DNA of 64,000 nucleotides from the NCBI GenBank assembly GCA_012932865.1, contig SAXG01000030.1:186001-250000 (forward strand), written 5' to 3'. This DNA comes from Amylostereum areolatum. Taxonomy: Eukaryota > Basidiomycota > Agaricomycetes > Russulales > Stereaceae. The position numbers and the translations under genes were made by a program. The notes beneath the pieces were generated by a model, which saw nothing but the letters and a program-made list of their open reading frames with translations, was not told where the DNA came from and ran no database searches. Shown here piece by piece: positions 21,101 to 31,096 of the stretch. How positions within the stretch are numbered: the first letter of the stretch is position 1; every line of letters begins with the position of its first letter.

Positions 21101-23194
21101 GGCGAACGGGCTTGACGAGGGGCGGATACGGCCAGCAGCGAGATGACTATCGAGGAGTGTCTGCCATGCGTCGCGGTATTTCCGAGGAGAGCTGTATTGG
21201 CGCTGCTTGATGGAGACTGAAGCGTCCTTGAGATGGATGCGGTGGTAGGTGTGTGTCGGCAGGCGCGTTGTGTGCGGGATGTCCGCAGGGAACAGGTCTG
21301 CATTCTTCCTCTTCACCTGTATGTCGAGCTCGGCGAGGCCTTGGAAGGCGACGTGCCCTGAGATGATCCGAGCGAGGTCTGGTGGGGCAATGGCGTCAGA
21401 TGTACGGGCCACCCCCACCCTGACGGGCGGGAGGACATCATCGAGCTCGGCAACCACGGCAGTATACAGTGCGCGTACACGTGCAGAGGGGGAAACAGCG
21501 GCTGATGAAGTAGAACGGGAACGAGAACGAAAGTGCACAGGAATTGGTGCACGAGGTGCAGGAGAAGATGGGCGGAGGAGGTCATAACCAGATTCGCGGA
21601 CAACGCACGAGCGTTGCGCAGGCGAAATGACAATGTCATTGCGGATCAGCCACGGCAAGCCGAGGAGAACTGGGAAGGCGAGGCGCTTTACAATCAAGGC
21701 TTTAACCGTACGGGCGGTATACGAGCCATCTGGGGACTTCATACGAAGGAGAACATATTCGGTGGCGGAAGAGGAAACGGAAGTGGGAGATGATGCAGAG
21801 AACGAAGAAGAGTCTAATGGTACCCCAACGCCCTCCCCTCCCGAGAAAAATGCGGAGCCAATCGGCATTGGTGTGTGGAGACGGTGTCGACGCATGCCCG
21901 TGACGCAGTTTTCGCGGATTAATACGAGCTGTGAGCCATCGTCAATCAGCGCGAAGCCACAGGATGTCCTCGCGGGGCCGTCAATGACAGCATCCCAAAG
22001 GAGTAGGGGTGCAACAAGGGGCACATCGTCCGCGCATGAAGGAGAACGAGCGCGGGCAGAGGCGGGAGGGGGGGAGGCAGCGCGCGAGGGAAAAGAAGGA
22101 TGCAATCGCGGCGCCTCTGCCGTCGTAGCGGCACAAAAGGGGATAGGTGAGACGGAGCGGGGGACGTACAATTCGTCTTCCGAGTCGTCGAGGACGCAGG
22201 AGCCGATATAGTCGGGCGAGCCGTCGGCGAGGACCGCATTGATGATCGGCGGTGCATTGTCGGTCGACGGCCGGTTGCGGTCAAACTTGGCTTTCGCAGT
22301 CGCCGCCATGGCTGCGGTGAGGAAGGGCGTGTCGGCAGGCGGCGGAGTCGTGCGTGACGGGCAGTCAAAGGCCATGTGGCCAGCGTAGAACTTCCGGCAC
22401 CCGAAGCAGCCTTGATGGGCCGAGAGGAGCGCCCGTTCGTCGTCTGTGAGCTTGCGGGGCATGGTCCGCGCGGGCTTGGCGGGTTGTGCACCCTGTGAGG
22501 AGGAGGGACGCTGGGTGCTCTGCGACGATGGGGGGCGTGAGTTCTGGGCGGAGCGGGCAGGGGCAGAGGAGGACGAAGCGGGAACACCCCCTCCCCAGGT
22601 ACCGCGCGCGGTGCGAGCAGCGGTGATGGCGGCCTTAACAGCGATGAAGCGGGCCTCGTCGAGGGTTGCAGCCGCTGCGAACCAGAGGTCGGCCGTGACG
22701 GGGAAGAGACCCTTTGCTGTGAGGGAGTTGATGTTTTCGAGGAGGTCCGGGTGGAGACGCGACTTGATGGTGATCATCAGAGTCGTGTCGTCCATGTGGA
22801 GGTGCGATCCAGACAGGTGGGCGTTGAGTGTGCGCACTTCGTTGGTGAAGTGTTCAAAGCTGAGAGACCCTTGCGTCTTTGCCGAGAGCTCCGTGAAGAG
22901 CTTGGTGTCCCAGTTCACGCCAAGGAGGCGCGGGCGGAGGAGTTGGTAGAAGGCGGGGAAGGTTAGTGACTTGATCATGACGCGTTCCGAACGGATCCAG
23001 TCGCTGGTCCGTTTGTCGGCGATATACAAGCACACCTTGTCCGCCAGTTTGTCGTCATCGATATTGCGCTCGTCCTTATACTTGGCCACACCAGTCTCCC
23101 ACTCCGATAGCGTCTCCACCGAGCAGTAGCCGGCAGTCAGCTGAGGAGGGGAGCGTGCGTTGCCTTGCGTGACTTGCGCAATGAGTGATGACAT
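18194..23194 (-). CDS. Gag-Pol polyprotein with chromodomain
   Basis: This single frame encodes retrotransposon replication proteins. The first in-frame ATG is at 23194 (MSSLIAQVTQG), giving about 1666 aa. The frame stays open upstream to about 23437 without an ATG. In order it has a gag-like helical region, a zinc-knuckle variant (CFGCRKFYAGHMAFDC), an aspartyl protease-like site (LIDDGSQ) and a reverse transcriptase (LNANTVPDKFPLPRVDDIL, CHVYLDDIIIW). Next come RNase H (TTDASDFRTGAVLSWG, RTDHRTLEEF), integrase with an HHCC finger (HDSLGHFG, CADCQRNKS) and DDE core (AIDFVGPL, ISDRDKLFVS, SSSYHPETDGASERTN), and a C-terminal chromodomain (EYLVDCIIDE, YLVTWRGYGLEDAQWI). Gag and pol share one frame without a shift site. 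The chromodomain probably guides integration to particular chromatin. Confidence 0.95.
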   Translation of the reverse strand: MSSLIAQVTQGNARSPPQLTAGYCSVETLSEWETGVAKYKDERNIDDDKLADKVCLYIADKRTSDWIRSERVMIKSLTFPAFYQLLRPRLLGVNWDTKLFTELSAKTQGSLSFEHFTNEVRTLNAHLSGSHLHMDDTTLMITIKSRLHPDLLENINSLTAKGLFPVTADLWFAAAATLDEARFIAVKAAITAARTARGTWGGGVPASSSSAPARSAQNSRPPSSQSTQRPSSSQGAQPAKPARTMPRKLTDDERALLSAHQGCFGCRKFYAGHMAFDCPSRTTPPPADTPFLTAAMAATAKAKFDRNRPSTDNAPPIINAVLADGSPDYIGSCVLDDSEDELYVPRSVSPIPFCAATTAEAPRLHPSFPSRAASPPPASARARSPSCADDVPLVAPLLLWDAVIDGPARTSCGFALIDDGSQLVLIRENCVTGMRRHRLHTPMPIGSAFFSGGEGVGVPLDSSSFSASSPTSVSSSATEYVLLRMKSPDGSYTARTVKALIVKRLAFPVLLGLPWLIRNDIVISPAQRSCVVRESGYDLLRPSSPAPRAPIPVHFRSRSRSTSSAAVSPSARVRALYTAVVAELDDVLPPVRVGVARTSDAIAPPDLARIISGHVAFQGLAELDIQVKRKNADLFPADIPHTTRLPTHTYHRIHLKDASVSIKQRQYSSPRKYRDAWQTLLDSHLAAGRIRPSSSPFACPAFLIPKADPTALPRMVIDYRQLNANTVPDKFPLPRVDDILADCAKGKIWGKMDMTNSFFQTRMHPDDVALTAMTTPLGLYEWLVMPMGCRNAPSTHQRRMVGALRHLIGKMCHVYLDDIIIWSQTVDEHVNNIQLVLDALRSASLFCSLKKTSLFCTELGFLGHTISQAGIEADTSKASRISEWPVPHCARDVRSFLGLVRYLADFLPGLAEHSRLLTPLTTKEADKCFPAWTPEHRAAFDAIKALVVSRECLTTIDHQNPGDNKIWVTTDASDFRTGAVLSWGPTWESARPVAFDSYALRGAELNYPVHDKELLAVVLALRKWRTDLLGAEFIVRTDHRTLEEFPTQRNLSRRQTRWQEFFADYDFTISYIPGDLNTVADALSRLPAALDAPTSPQYAACALSLSSPPPPTPLAASTTLSLHADPAMLRDIRTGYKSDPFCARLLINVESVPGARVADDLLWIGKRLVVPRFQKLRQSLFELAHDSLGHFGIDKCYAALRDSYYWPTMRADLANSYLPACADCQRNKSSTHRPTGPLHPLNVPDSRGSRIAIDFVGPLPEEDGFDCIATVTDRAGGDIRLIPCRTTSSAESFAALFFEHWYCENGLPTEIISDRDKLFVSKFWRALHRLTGVKLAMSSSYHPETDGASERTNKTVIQCLRFHVDRQQQGWVKSLPRVRFHIMSTTNASTGFSPFQIYLGRSPRIIPPFSQDTSVSARTDYTQDAVRAEALLRRIETDFMDACDTLLSSKADQAAYANRHRSREVPYEIGAKVLLSTFHRRRDLKAKDPSRVAKFMPRFDGPYTVKLANPARSSYTLDMPAHPNLFATFHSSLLKPFREANPTIAPDHVLARPAPVVLADGSEEYLVDCIIDERMSRRRRQYLVTWRGYGLEDAQWIDARELDDNEALDVWEARAQRSSPRRKLRSAKAANAPPTHAANAAPVYRANAPSARSRSRRRAPSGLPLV

Positions 23195-23613
23195 GTTTCT
23201 GGGAAGGAGCGGGAGGTCGTCGTCGTCGTCGGAGGATGAGGAGGATGAAGGGGAGGGAGGAGGCGGCGTCCGGGGGTCAGGGCCGGGCGAAGCGGGGGGA
23301 GATGTAGGAGAGCGGGGAGCGGCCGGTGTCGGGGGCAACAGTGGCGACGGTGGAACGGACGTCAAGGGGCTTTCGGGGGGGGGGCGTCGTAGGCGTCGTG
23401 GGTCCGGGGGGACCGTGTGAACGGAGGAGGGGGGCAATGGTGGGCAGGTGGGAGGGAGGGCGTGCTGGCAAGAGAGGGAGGAGAGGACAGGCGGCGGGCG
23501 GCGGGCGGCGGGCAGGCGGGCGGGTGGAGCGTCGAGGGGAAAGGCGGAACGTCGGGGGGCCCAGAGGGCAGAAGGAAGCGGGTGTTACGAGCTGAGTGAC
23601 GTTCAAAAAAAAG

Positions 23614-23976
23614 TGGAAGCCCGCACGCGGGGCGGGCAACACTGAAGACGAGGGAAAGTCGGACGGGAAAAGAACGGGATCAGAGACGTAGATTCCGGGG
23701 GGGGGAAAGGGGAACTAGCGAGGTACAGGGAAGCGGCGGTAGATAAGGAGAATGGGCACGAGGTACAGGGAAGCGGCGGTAGATAAGGAGAATGGGCACT
23801 GTGGAACAGTGCCAAACAATGAGGCGTGAGGTATGGAAGACCTTGCGCATCGGACGGCTCGGAGGCAGCAACAGTGCCAAACAATGAGGCGTGAGGTATG
23901 GAAGACCTTGCGCATCGGACGGCTCGGAGGCAGCCGAGCATCGAGCGGCTGTAAGTGTGCGACGTGCACGCTTACA
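23614..23976 (-). repeat. Right LTR (5' LTR of the element), 363 bp
   Basis: This copy carries the promoter for minus-strand transcription. On the minus strand it is followed by CTTTTTTTTGAACGTCACTC. I could not assign a conventional tRNA primer-binding site there, so the priming mode is open. Confidence 0.95.
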
Positions 23977-23981
23977 CTAGT
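23977..23981. repeat. Target site duplication CTAGT (right)
   Basis: This is the second copy of the CTAGT flank. It directly follows the TG...CA-bounded right LTR. Confidence 0.9.
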
Positions 23982-24440
23982 GTACCATATAAACGTTATA
24001 TGCTCGATCATTCGAAGGCTCCCACCAAACGACCTGCGCCGCATGCAGCCAGTCGAGTGTGTAGTAAGACCTGTGCGAACTGCACAACACATACAGGCAT
24101 GACATTTGACAGATTCACATAAGGATGAGGATTACTGTACATCAAGCCAATTTAAATATATAGCGCGAAGGCTCATACCAATCCTGCTGGAAAGCATCGG
24201 GGCGGGTGGGTGACACATTCGTAAGATGCTCCTGACGCCAAGTCACTGCTACGCGTGCAACCTGCGACGAGCTCTCCGACATGCCTGCACAACGACGCGG
24301 CCCGCGTGCGGGAGGACTCCGAAGTGCCGTGAGGGTACAACGTGCCGTCGTCTGCTTTCTGCACATTCCCCAGACACGGTCAGTGGATACACTGAGTCAG
24401 AATCCGCGATAGAAACATACGGTGATGACCTCGGTTTTGA

Positions 24441-25895
24441 TCAGCACAACGTTCTATTATGTCGAGTCAGCGCGAGGCGAGGCGGGACCAGACAACGCAG
24501 GAATAAACCTACGGGTTCAGCAGTGCTGATATGTACAGCTGGACCGGTACTTGGGAGGCCCTGAGGTTTTCCCAACCAGTCACGAATGTTGAGTGTTGAT
24601 AGCAGGGTGTTCGTATAGAGTTTGGCGAGCATCATGTTGAAGAAAAAGTGCCTTTGAAAGATAAGATAAGTCGTCATTTCAGCTTGATATGCGACGTACG
24701 TGTCGGATGTCTGGACCGATTGTGAGTGAGGGAGAAGCGAATGCAAATCATCGTACGTACACTGGCGATGTAGAAGACGCAGTCGAGCAGAGCGACAATG
24801 AATATCAGGAGGCCGGTGTGCAATGTTACTATATCGTTGTCAGTTAAGTACGAGACGCGCATAGCTTCCGATCACAACTTACCACTTATGATTCGGTTGA
24901 TGACTCGTTCGGTACCACTGAAAGTGGTTCGCATATTCTTCTATTAGCTGGTGAGCACCACGTCGAAGCAGCCGAGAACGTGACCAAACCCACCAGTTCG
25001 CGCACGAGTACGACCGTGATGATAACGTCCGCGACGACGGCACAGACTAACCATACCAGGATGAACCCTTTGAACTGTTGTAGTTGGAGGAACTCGGGAC
25101 GCCCATGGGGGGCAATCGCAGAGCCGAGTGCACCACCTAGGGTGAAGTAAGCTTCGCGACTGAGGGATGACTGGATGACTCACAGAGTGAAGCGAGGGCA
25201 AGGACAGCAATAATGATTTGGGGACATGTATACCCCGACAGGCGCTTCACCCGGTGGGCAAAGTAGAGTTGAACTGAGCATGATACGATTCCCTGGGGAG
25301 CCCTCTTAGCGCTCAAATCATCCGAACACGGATAGGGTGTGCATACCGTTAGAGCGGGGTCTAAGAGAAGACGTCAGTCGCACATTCTTCGCATGAAATA
25401 GAAAGAGCTCACGCGTGCATGCGACTAGCGTGTGATATGGTTGGGTCAAAATAATCGAAAACGAAGGCGACAACGACAACCTACGCCATGTCGCCACTTT
25501 GAGATGGCTGAGCTCTCCGAAGTGGAGGACGAGGAAGTCGTACACAGTAGCAATGACAAAGGCCGTGTCAACGGTGTCCGCAAGAAATAAGAATGCGACC
25601 TGTGATCGTATGCCTCGGACGCATGAACAATATGGCCGGAGGGGAAAGGGACGCACGAAAGCTTTGAAGGGCCATCTATCCCTATTGAAGAAACCATCAG
25701 CACAAGTTATGCTTCACAAGCAGCGATGCGTACATACCCTTGGTACTTCGCGAAGTAAATGACACATTGCAGGAAAGTGGTACCGTACAACGCAATGTTG
25801 AACATCGCCCCCAGGATGTACCAACCAACCCTGCGAGGTTATGAGCAAAGGATCGTACTGAGGGGAATTATGACGCACAATGAACCAATATCCAT
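24441..25895 (-). CDS. DUF6534-like multipass membrane protein
   Basis: This is a fungal orphan membrane protein with about seven helices and unknown function. Spliced pieces match the Agaricomycetes DUF6534 family in order: LGAMFNIALYGTTFLQCVIY; VAFLFLADTVDTAFVIATVY and DFLVLHF; DPALT; IVSCSVQLYFAHRVKRLSGY; LGGALGSAIAP and FILVWLVCAVVADVIITVVL; VTLHTGLLIFIVALLDCVFY; and the diagnostic C-terminal block NMMLAKLYTNTLLSTLNIRD. The most likely start is the ATG at 25895 (MDIGSLCVII). The join from that first exon to the next is not fully resolved by eye. The last exon stops at 24441. The retrotransposon lies about 460 bp downstream and has not touched the gene. Confidence 0.65.
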
Positions 25896-26619
25896 AGTCT
25901 GTGGTAGATACGTGGTGGTACACGAGGTCGAGGTCTTGTCGCAGCCTATTAAGCCTCAGGATGGCCAATTAGGGGTGGGGTGCGAGAGCTGTTGTGGCTG
26001 CCACGACGTTATATCTTGCGGTACGCAACTGAAATAGGTGTTATGCTCGTTAGTTGCAAGCACTGATACAGATATGTGAAAAACGCACCAAGCATGCCAG
26101 CTGGAAACCGAGTACACTAATCCTCATATACCGTTCGACGGTCGCTGACTCGCTGCGCCCTGATAGAGCAAATGTTGTCTACTATCCTTGCAGGTTCTGT
26201 AGTTTCTTTAGTTGCAGATAATCCACCACGAGAGAGAAGATACTCACCGTACTCTTGATTGTTTCCAACTTGTACAGACCGTGGACTGACAACTACAGGT
26301 GGTGCCGCGGCCGTTGTGAGCAGGCGGTCGGCTCAGGAATCCGGGGTTATTTTTGGGTAGAGCGCGCGACTTGCGTCATTACGAAGAGACAAGGAAAACA
26401 TGGGACGATACTGGAGGAAGGAGAAACTCAAGGACACGATGGCGGTGGGACTCAAGAAATATTAACAGCGTGAAAAGGCATATCAAAGCAATCGCAGCAC
26501 GTGCCACTCCGCGCCCGCCGCCCGCCATTTGCACCTTGCTAATGATTCCAGAGCGGAGCGTGGTAGTTGACAGGAAAGGAACAAAGTTACGACTTCGCAC
26601 CCCACGAGAAGGAGTTTTA
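25896..26619. other. Intergenic, no gene recognised
   Basis: This holds the presumed promoter side of the DUF6534-like gene and the 3' side of the F-box-like gene. The plus-strand frames overlap the minus-strand F-box gene and have no family features. Confidence 0.35.
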
Positions 26620-28340
26620 TTACTTCGTCATTCGATAATAGCCAGCCCTATTATACCGCACGTTCGGTACGCATTCCCGCAACACCTCGATATTGACTCC
26701 CTCAACTCCTTCCCACCGTTCCGGAATTTGGACTTCTTGGAGTCCCAGGCCCAGGGTCTTGCGAGAGTTTATAAACTGCAGGACGGAATCGATATTCGGC
26801 CGCCGTTCGGTGATCTTGGGATCGTCGGATATACACAATGAAGTGAGCACAGGAAGAAGTCGGTCCGAGTCAACTTGTTCGCTGATGGCCTGGAGAAGGC
26901 AGGAAAATGTAGATTCGGTGGTGTACAACCGTTCCACCTTGGATGTGTGGCGAAGGATATCTAGGAATGTTTCCGGTGGCATGCCCTTGGACAAACGCAG
27001 GTTTAGATCCAGAACGTCGATGGCGATGCGGTACGCGAAGGCTTTGAGGTATTCGAGACCGCTGATAACGGCACAGTGGAATGTGAGGTCATCAAAGGGG
27101 ATAGACAATCGCGACCCGTGTATACGACGTGCTGGCCAACGGGTATGGCTCATACCAACAGTGACATTGTCAATCCCTTTCGATGGGCGCAAAGATATGA
27201 CGAGAGAGAGTGCTTCGGGGGGACGCGCGGTCATCTGCGAAATGAAGCAGCTTCTATGGAAGAGACGTTTTCAAGGTCATCAGACCCCACGAACGTATTC
27301 ATTTCTATTCGCGTGGACCTAGAGGGTACGAGGAGCCGTACGAAATCGTAGGGGAACGAAGACCCGTTGGGGTGGCTAACGCGGAGGAGTTTCAGTGACT
27401 TGGGAAGTTGTATCAGTGGGTCTGTCGATATAGCGTCCCTGGCACGAACGATCTCGTCGGGTGACACGCCCGTAAAGTCCATGATCCGTATCCGAGACAT
27501 CTGCGCAAACATCGCGTTCATCTGGGGGATGGTGCAGCGAGGTAGTGTGTGTCGAAGGTCCAAGGTCAGATAGAGGAGCTGGGAGTACGGAATAAAATCC
27601 TATGGCAGGGGACCTCCCACGTTAGAGAAAGAAGGGAGCGATGTGGTGTTGAGATCCTCGTCCTCGTTGATATAATACGCCAGATGCACCGATTCCAGGG
27701 CAGGCATGTCGTCTGAGAGCACGATATCCGTGAACTCGGAAGATGATACCTCCAATCGTATGGTCTTGATCCGACGAAAATTACTGTCCACTATGGCCTC
27801 GAAGGTTTGGAGCATATAACCGCAGTCGTCTGGTTTCCACTGCAAGGACAGAGAAAGCGGTGCGTTCCCGGCCCTGGAAAGTCTCTCCTTTATCCATGCA
27901 ATGGACATGCGAGAGACATGGATATCGCTCCACAGCAGGCAGTCTTCCAGGGCCAGCTATAAAAGCGGCAGTGAGCTCCTAGTGGAACCGGTGTTGAATC
28001 TCGTAAACGCACCTTCCGCCAACGGTGGCATACTTGGGGAATATGTAGCAAACTAGATCGCGTATCACATAGTCTCGAGTCCTCGAACTCTTTGAATCCT
28101 GTACCATCGTGTTGGCACCAGTACACTTCCTTATCATCCTCCCGCAGGATGTGGAACACCATTGAGATGATTTCTGAGGGCACACGCGATACCGCCGTTT
28201 GCTCGTTTCGATGCCGCGCGGCGAGGAAAACCAACTCTTTCAAGGCAGCTATGTCTTCATCTAACTCCCCGATTATCCGTGTCTGGCTTCCTTTAGGAGC
28301 CGATTGTCCCAGGAGCTGTCGAGATCGCGCGACGGACGAC
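26620..28340 (-). CDS. F-box/LRR-like protein, possibly broken
   Basis: This is an F-box-type substrate adaptor of an SCF ubiquitin ligase, of the large expanded class in Agaricomycetes. The N-terminal part gives a coiled lead (IIGELDEDIAALKELV), then F-box-like VSRVPSEIISMVF and, after sequence on local differences, VCHRWRKV. A further exon has DIHVSRMSIAWIKERLSRAG and leucine-rich strands (IKTIRLEVSS, LESVHLAYYI). A TAG near 27600 interrupts the frame before DFIPYSQLLYLTLDLRH. A further change of frame near 27235 can be explained by an intron ending TTTCGCAG. The C-terminal part (VLDLNLRLSKGMPPETFL) runs to the stop at 26620. The TAG could be removed by an intron starting at GTGCAT, but homologous strands argue it is a real premature stop. 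The start is unresolved. Confidence 0.55.
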
Positions 28341-29591
28341 CAAAACTCCCTAGAAATGGCTGTTAGCGCACACAGAGATTAAGGAGGTATCAAGACACCG
28401 CTCACTGCGACGGTGTTCTCATGATATAAATAAGTAGGATTCGACAAGGACGGGACGAAGTGGCGGCCCAGGAAGGGAGGTGTCGATGGTGATCTATGAT
28501 ACTCACTGATAAGTAAGTTAGGAGTTCGAGAGCAAATTGAAACTGGTCGGCGCGAGTCCGTGGGAAATTTTCCCAGGCTCTGCCGCCTCCACTTTTTCTA
28601 GTCTTAAAAAGCTTAGAGCTGAGATCGCTGAGAGTCTATATGGTGTCAGCATGTCTGACATCCTACCTTGGTCCATGTCCTGCTCAAGTCAGGAAATGAC
28701 TATCGTATATTTTATCAGTTGGACGGACAGTAATCGTAGTGGCTGAGATAAATGTTGGTCAAGTTGTATGCGCCACGGACCCAGGCTTCCAAAACTACAC
28801 TGCGAGTCACCTGCGAGCAAGAGCGTCAGTGGCACGAATACGTACGCGTGCCAACCACCGCTCGCCTGGATAGAGTCCTATTGCTTTTTGAAAGAGGATA
28901 TGGCAGCGCAGAGTGAAATTCCTCAGATAGCGGGAAGAAAACGGTTAACACAGATGGATGGTGATGGTGCGAACTTGGCAAGAAGGACCTTTACAGCGAC
29001 GTTCTCTCGAGGTTAGCCCACGCCCTGTGAGTCCGGAGCCACAATGCATCCTGAGGCCAAATCAGAAAAATAAACGTGCAGAATCAAGAAGAGTGTAGTC
29101 AGTCCATTGAGAAAATACCTGAAGTCCGTAGAGCAAATATAAATAAAACGTACGTGCATGCCATCGCTGTCGTCCAGGCCATGATACCCTCTAGCCTCCC
29201 ACCCTCAGCCGAGCCCATGTTCGGTATAAATAATAACCTTTACACGTCAAACACCGACATCCTCACCATCGCCCCTCCAGCTCCTCAGGCTCTCCCTGAA
29301 CGGCAACCTCAAGTGCTCGTCCTCCGGCTGGCCAGACTCCCTCCATCCAACACTCGCACGGCACAGCGTCCGCGCCCGCCTCACACGCGACCCAGCTCCC
29401 CGTATCGAGTCCATCTCGGGGTCGATGGGACTGTCCTCGTCTTCGGAACGCGGTAGCGGCGCGACGCCGACGCCGAGTTTCCTTGGTTCCCCACCCAGTT
29501 CCGCCCGTGGAACGGTCGCGATGGGCGTGAGCGGACTGGGAGCTCTGAAAGGGTCGTCCGATTGACTGTAGCTGTCGGGAAGCACCTCCCG
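28341..29591. other. About 1.25 kb without a recognised gene
   Basis: This lies between the start side of the F-box-like gene and the stop of receptor R3. I see no supported ORF, RNA or repeat, and no CaaX-ending short frame. Confidence 0.35.
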
Positions 29592-31096
29592 TCAGCGCGT
29601 CGCGGAGAGGACGGGTTGGAACGAACGAGGGCGTACAGGGAGCTTGCATAACTCAAAGATCCAGACGTCGTGTTCGAATGGTATGTCGCCCGGTTCGAGC
29701 GCACGGAGTACGACTTGGTCTTCGTGAGCCCCGGAATCCGGTACGGCCCGATTGCGAGGACCAAAGAGTGGCGAGACCTGTCGGGAGCAAACGCGCGTCA
29801 GAACCACCCCGACTTCCCCGCACGACGTACTCGGAAAACTCGTCCGTCCGCCGGGGATAGTTGAACCTGAGCGACTCCTCGAAGGCCGACTGGACGTCTT
29901 CGTCGCGCGGAGGTCGCTTCCACCCCACGACGCCCGGGACGGCCAAAAACGCATGCGCGTACAGCGCGCGCGACTGGCGGGTGAGCCCGAATAACACGAA
30001 GAACGCGAGTGCGAGGACGACGTTGGCCCACTGGTCGAACGCGACCATGACGCGGTACCAGGGATTCTGCCGCCATAGGCTGGCCGGCGTCAGGTGCGCC
30101 GGCCACTCCGCCGGGTTGTGCACGATGGACCAGCCTTCCCAGAAGTGGGACAAGGGCCCGCCTTTGACGTTCATGACGAGGTTGAGGACGCCGCACGGGA
30201 GTGTGATCAGCACGTCGAAGCTTGCAATGAGCAGCAGGCGGAGAAAGCGGCTGCGCGTGCACGAGTTTGGGTCGGTCGTCCGTGCGAATTCGTTCAGGCG
30301 GCGTTGGTGCTTGTAGAAGGACCACACAAGGCGGGCTGGATGCAGTTCCGCGGTTAGGGGTAGGATAGAGGGGAGAGAGGAAGGAGAGCGCACGACAGTA
30401 GAAGAGGATGGAAATGGCGGGGAGAAGGATGGTCCATGAGTTGAGGAGAAGGATAGTCATCCCGTCGTCGCTAGCCGTGATCGACGCACACCCAACTTCT
30501 TCTACAACCTGATACCGGCTCATCTGGACGATGTAGTCTGCACACGGACGATGTAAGGAAAAAATGGCTGGATGGGTATGCAGAAAACGCTAACATAAAC
30601 CCATGACAACTATAGGCAGTCCAAGACCCAGAGAGAGATCGACTAAGAGTTGCAGTCGTTTCTAGAGAAGATGGTCAGGTGAAAGAACGCGGGGACGAGG
30701 GCGACGACTTACTTCCGTTACGGTCGGCGGCTCAACGCTTCGTATTTGGATAATTTGGTGGAGGCGGCGGGCGATGATGAGCGAGCAGGCGGGGATGGCG
30801 ACAGTAGACCCTGCGATGATATGCGACGCTAGGAAAAGACCGTCAGTAAGCATTTCAGGATGAAAAGTGATCGTAGACGCACAAAAGTCGCACCAGCCGG
30901 GGGCCCTGTTCTCCGCATCGTTCCTCCAGACAATGGCCTCCACACCCGTGATGAGCGTGGACACGACGAGCCACGCGCCCAGCAACGCCGCGCCCACATT
31001 AACCGTTTTACGTACAGCACTAGAAATGAGAGAGATTATGACAAGGATCGAGGCAAGGAGGTTCGCAATAGGAACTAAGGGAAAAGTAGGATCCAT
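29592..31096 (-). CDS. STE3-type pheromone receptor R3
   Basis: This is a complete receptor gene on the minus strand. The ATG at 31096 starts MDPTFPLVPIANLLASILVI. Exon 1 ends GWCDF. A 54-nt first intron is a multiple of three and lacks stops. Exon 2 gives SSHIIAGSTVAIPACSLIIA. Later exons give MSRYQVVEEVGCASITASDD, RLVWSFYKHQRRLNEFARTT, HFWEGWSIVHNPAEWPAHLT and the last helix VVLALAFFVLFGLTRQSRAL. An intron with donor GTGCGG after FSEYV and acceptor CCGACAG joins VSPLFGPRNRAVPDSGAHED and a tail ending at 29592. If that intron is retained, the protein stops at 29653 instead. The sequence is more diverged than R2/R6. It stands alone between an F-box-like gene and a gene-poor stretch. Confidence 0.85.

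Larger units (their letters stand above)
17702..23976 (-). mobile_element. Complete Ty3/gypsy chromovirus-like LTR retrotransposon
   Basis: This is a full-length element of 6275 bp with near-identical LTRs, a 5-bp TSD (CTAGT) and one long uninterrupted polyprotein frame on the minus strand. The polyprotein order (gag, protease, reverse transcriptase, RNase H, integrase, chromodomain) defines the Ty3/gypsy chromovirus class. It sits between R2 and the DUF6534-like gene, about 75 bp past the R2 stop. With one LTR substitution and no frame disruption, the insertion is recent and may still be active. Confidence 0.95.
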
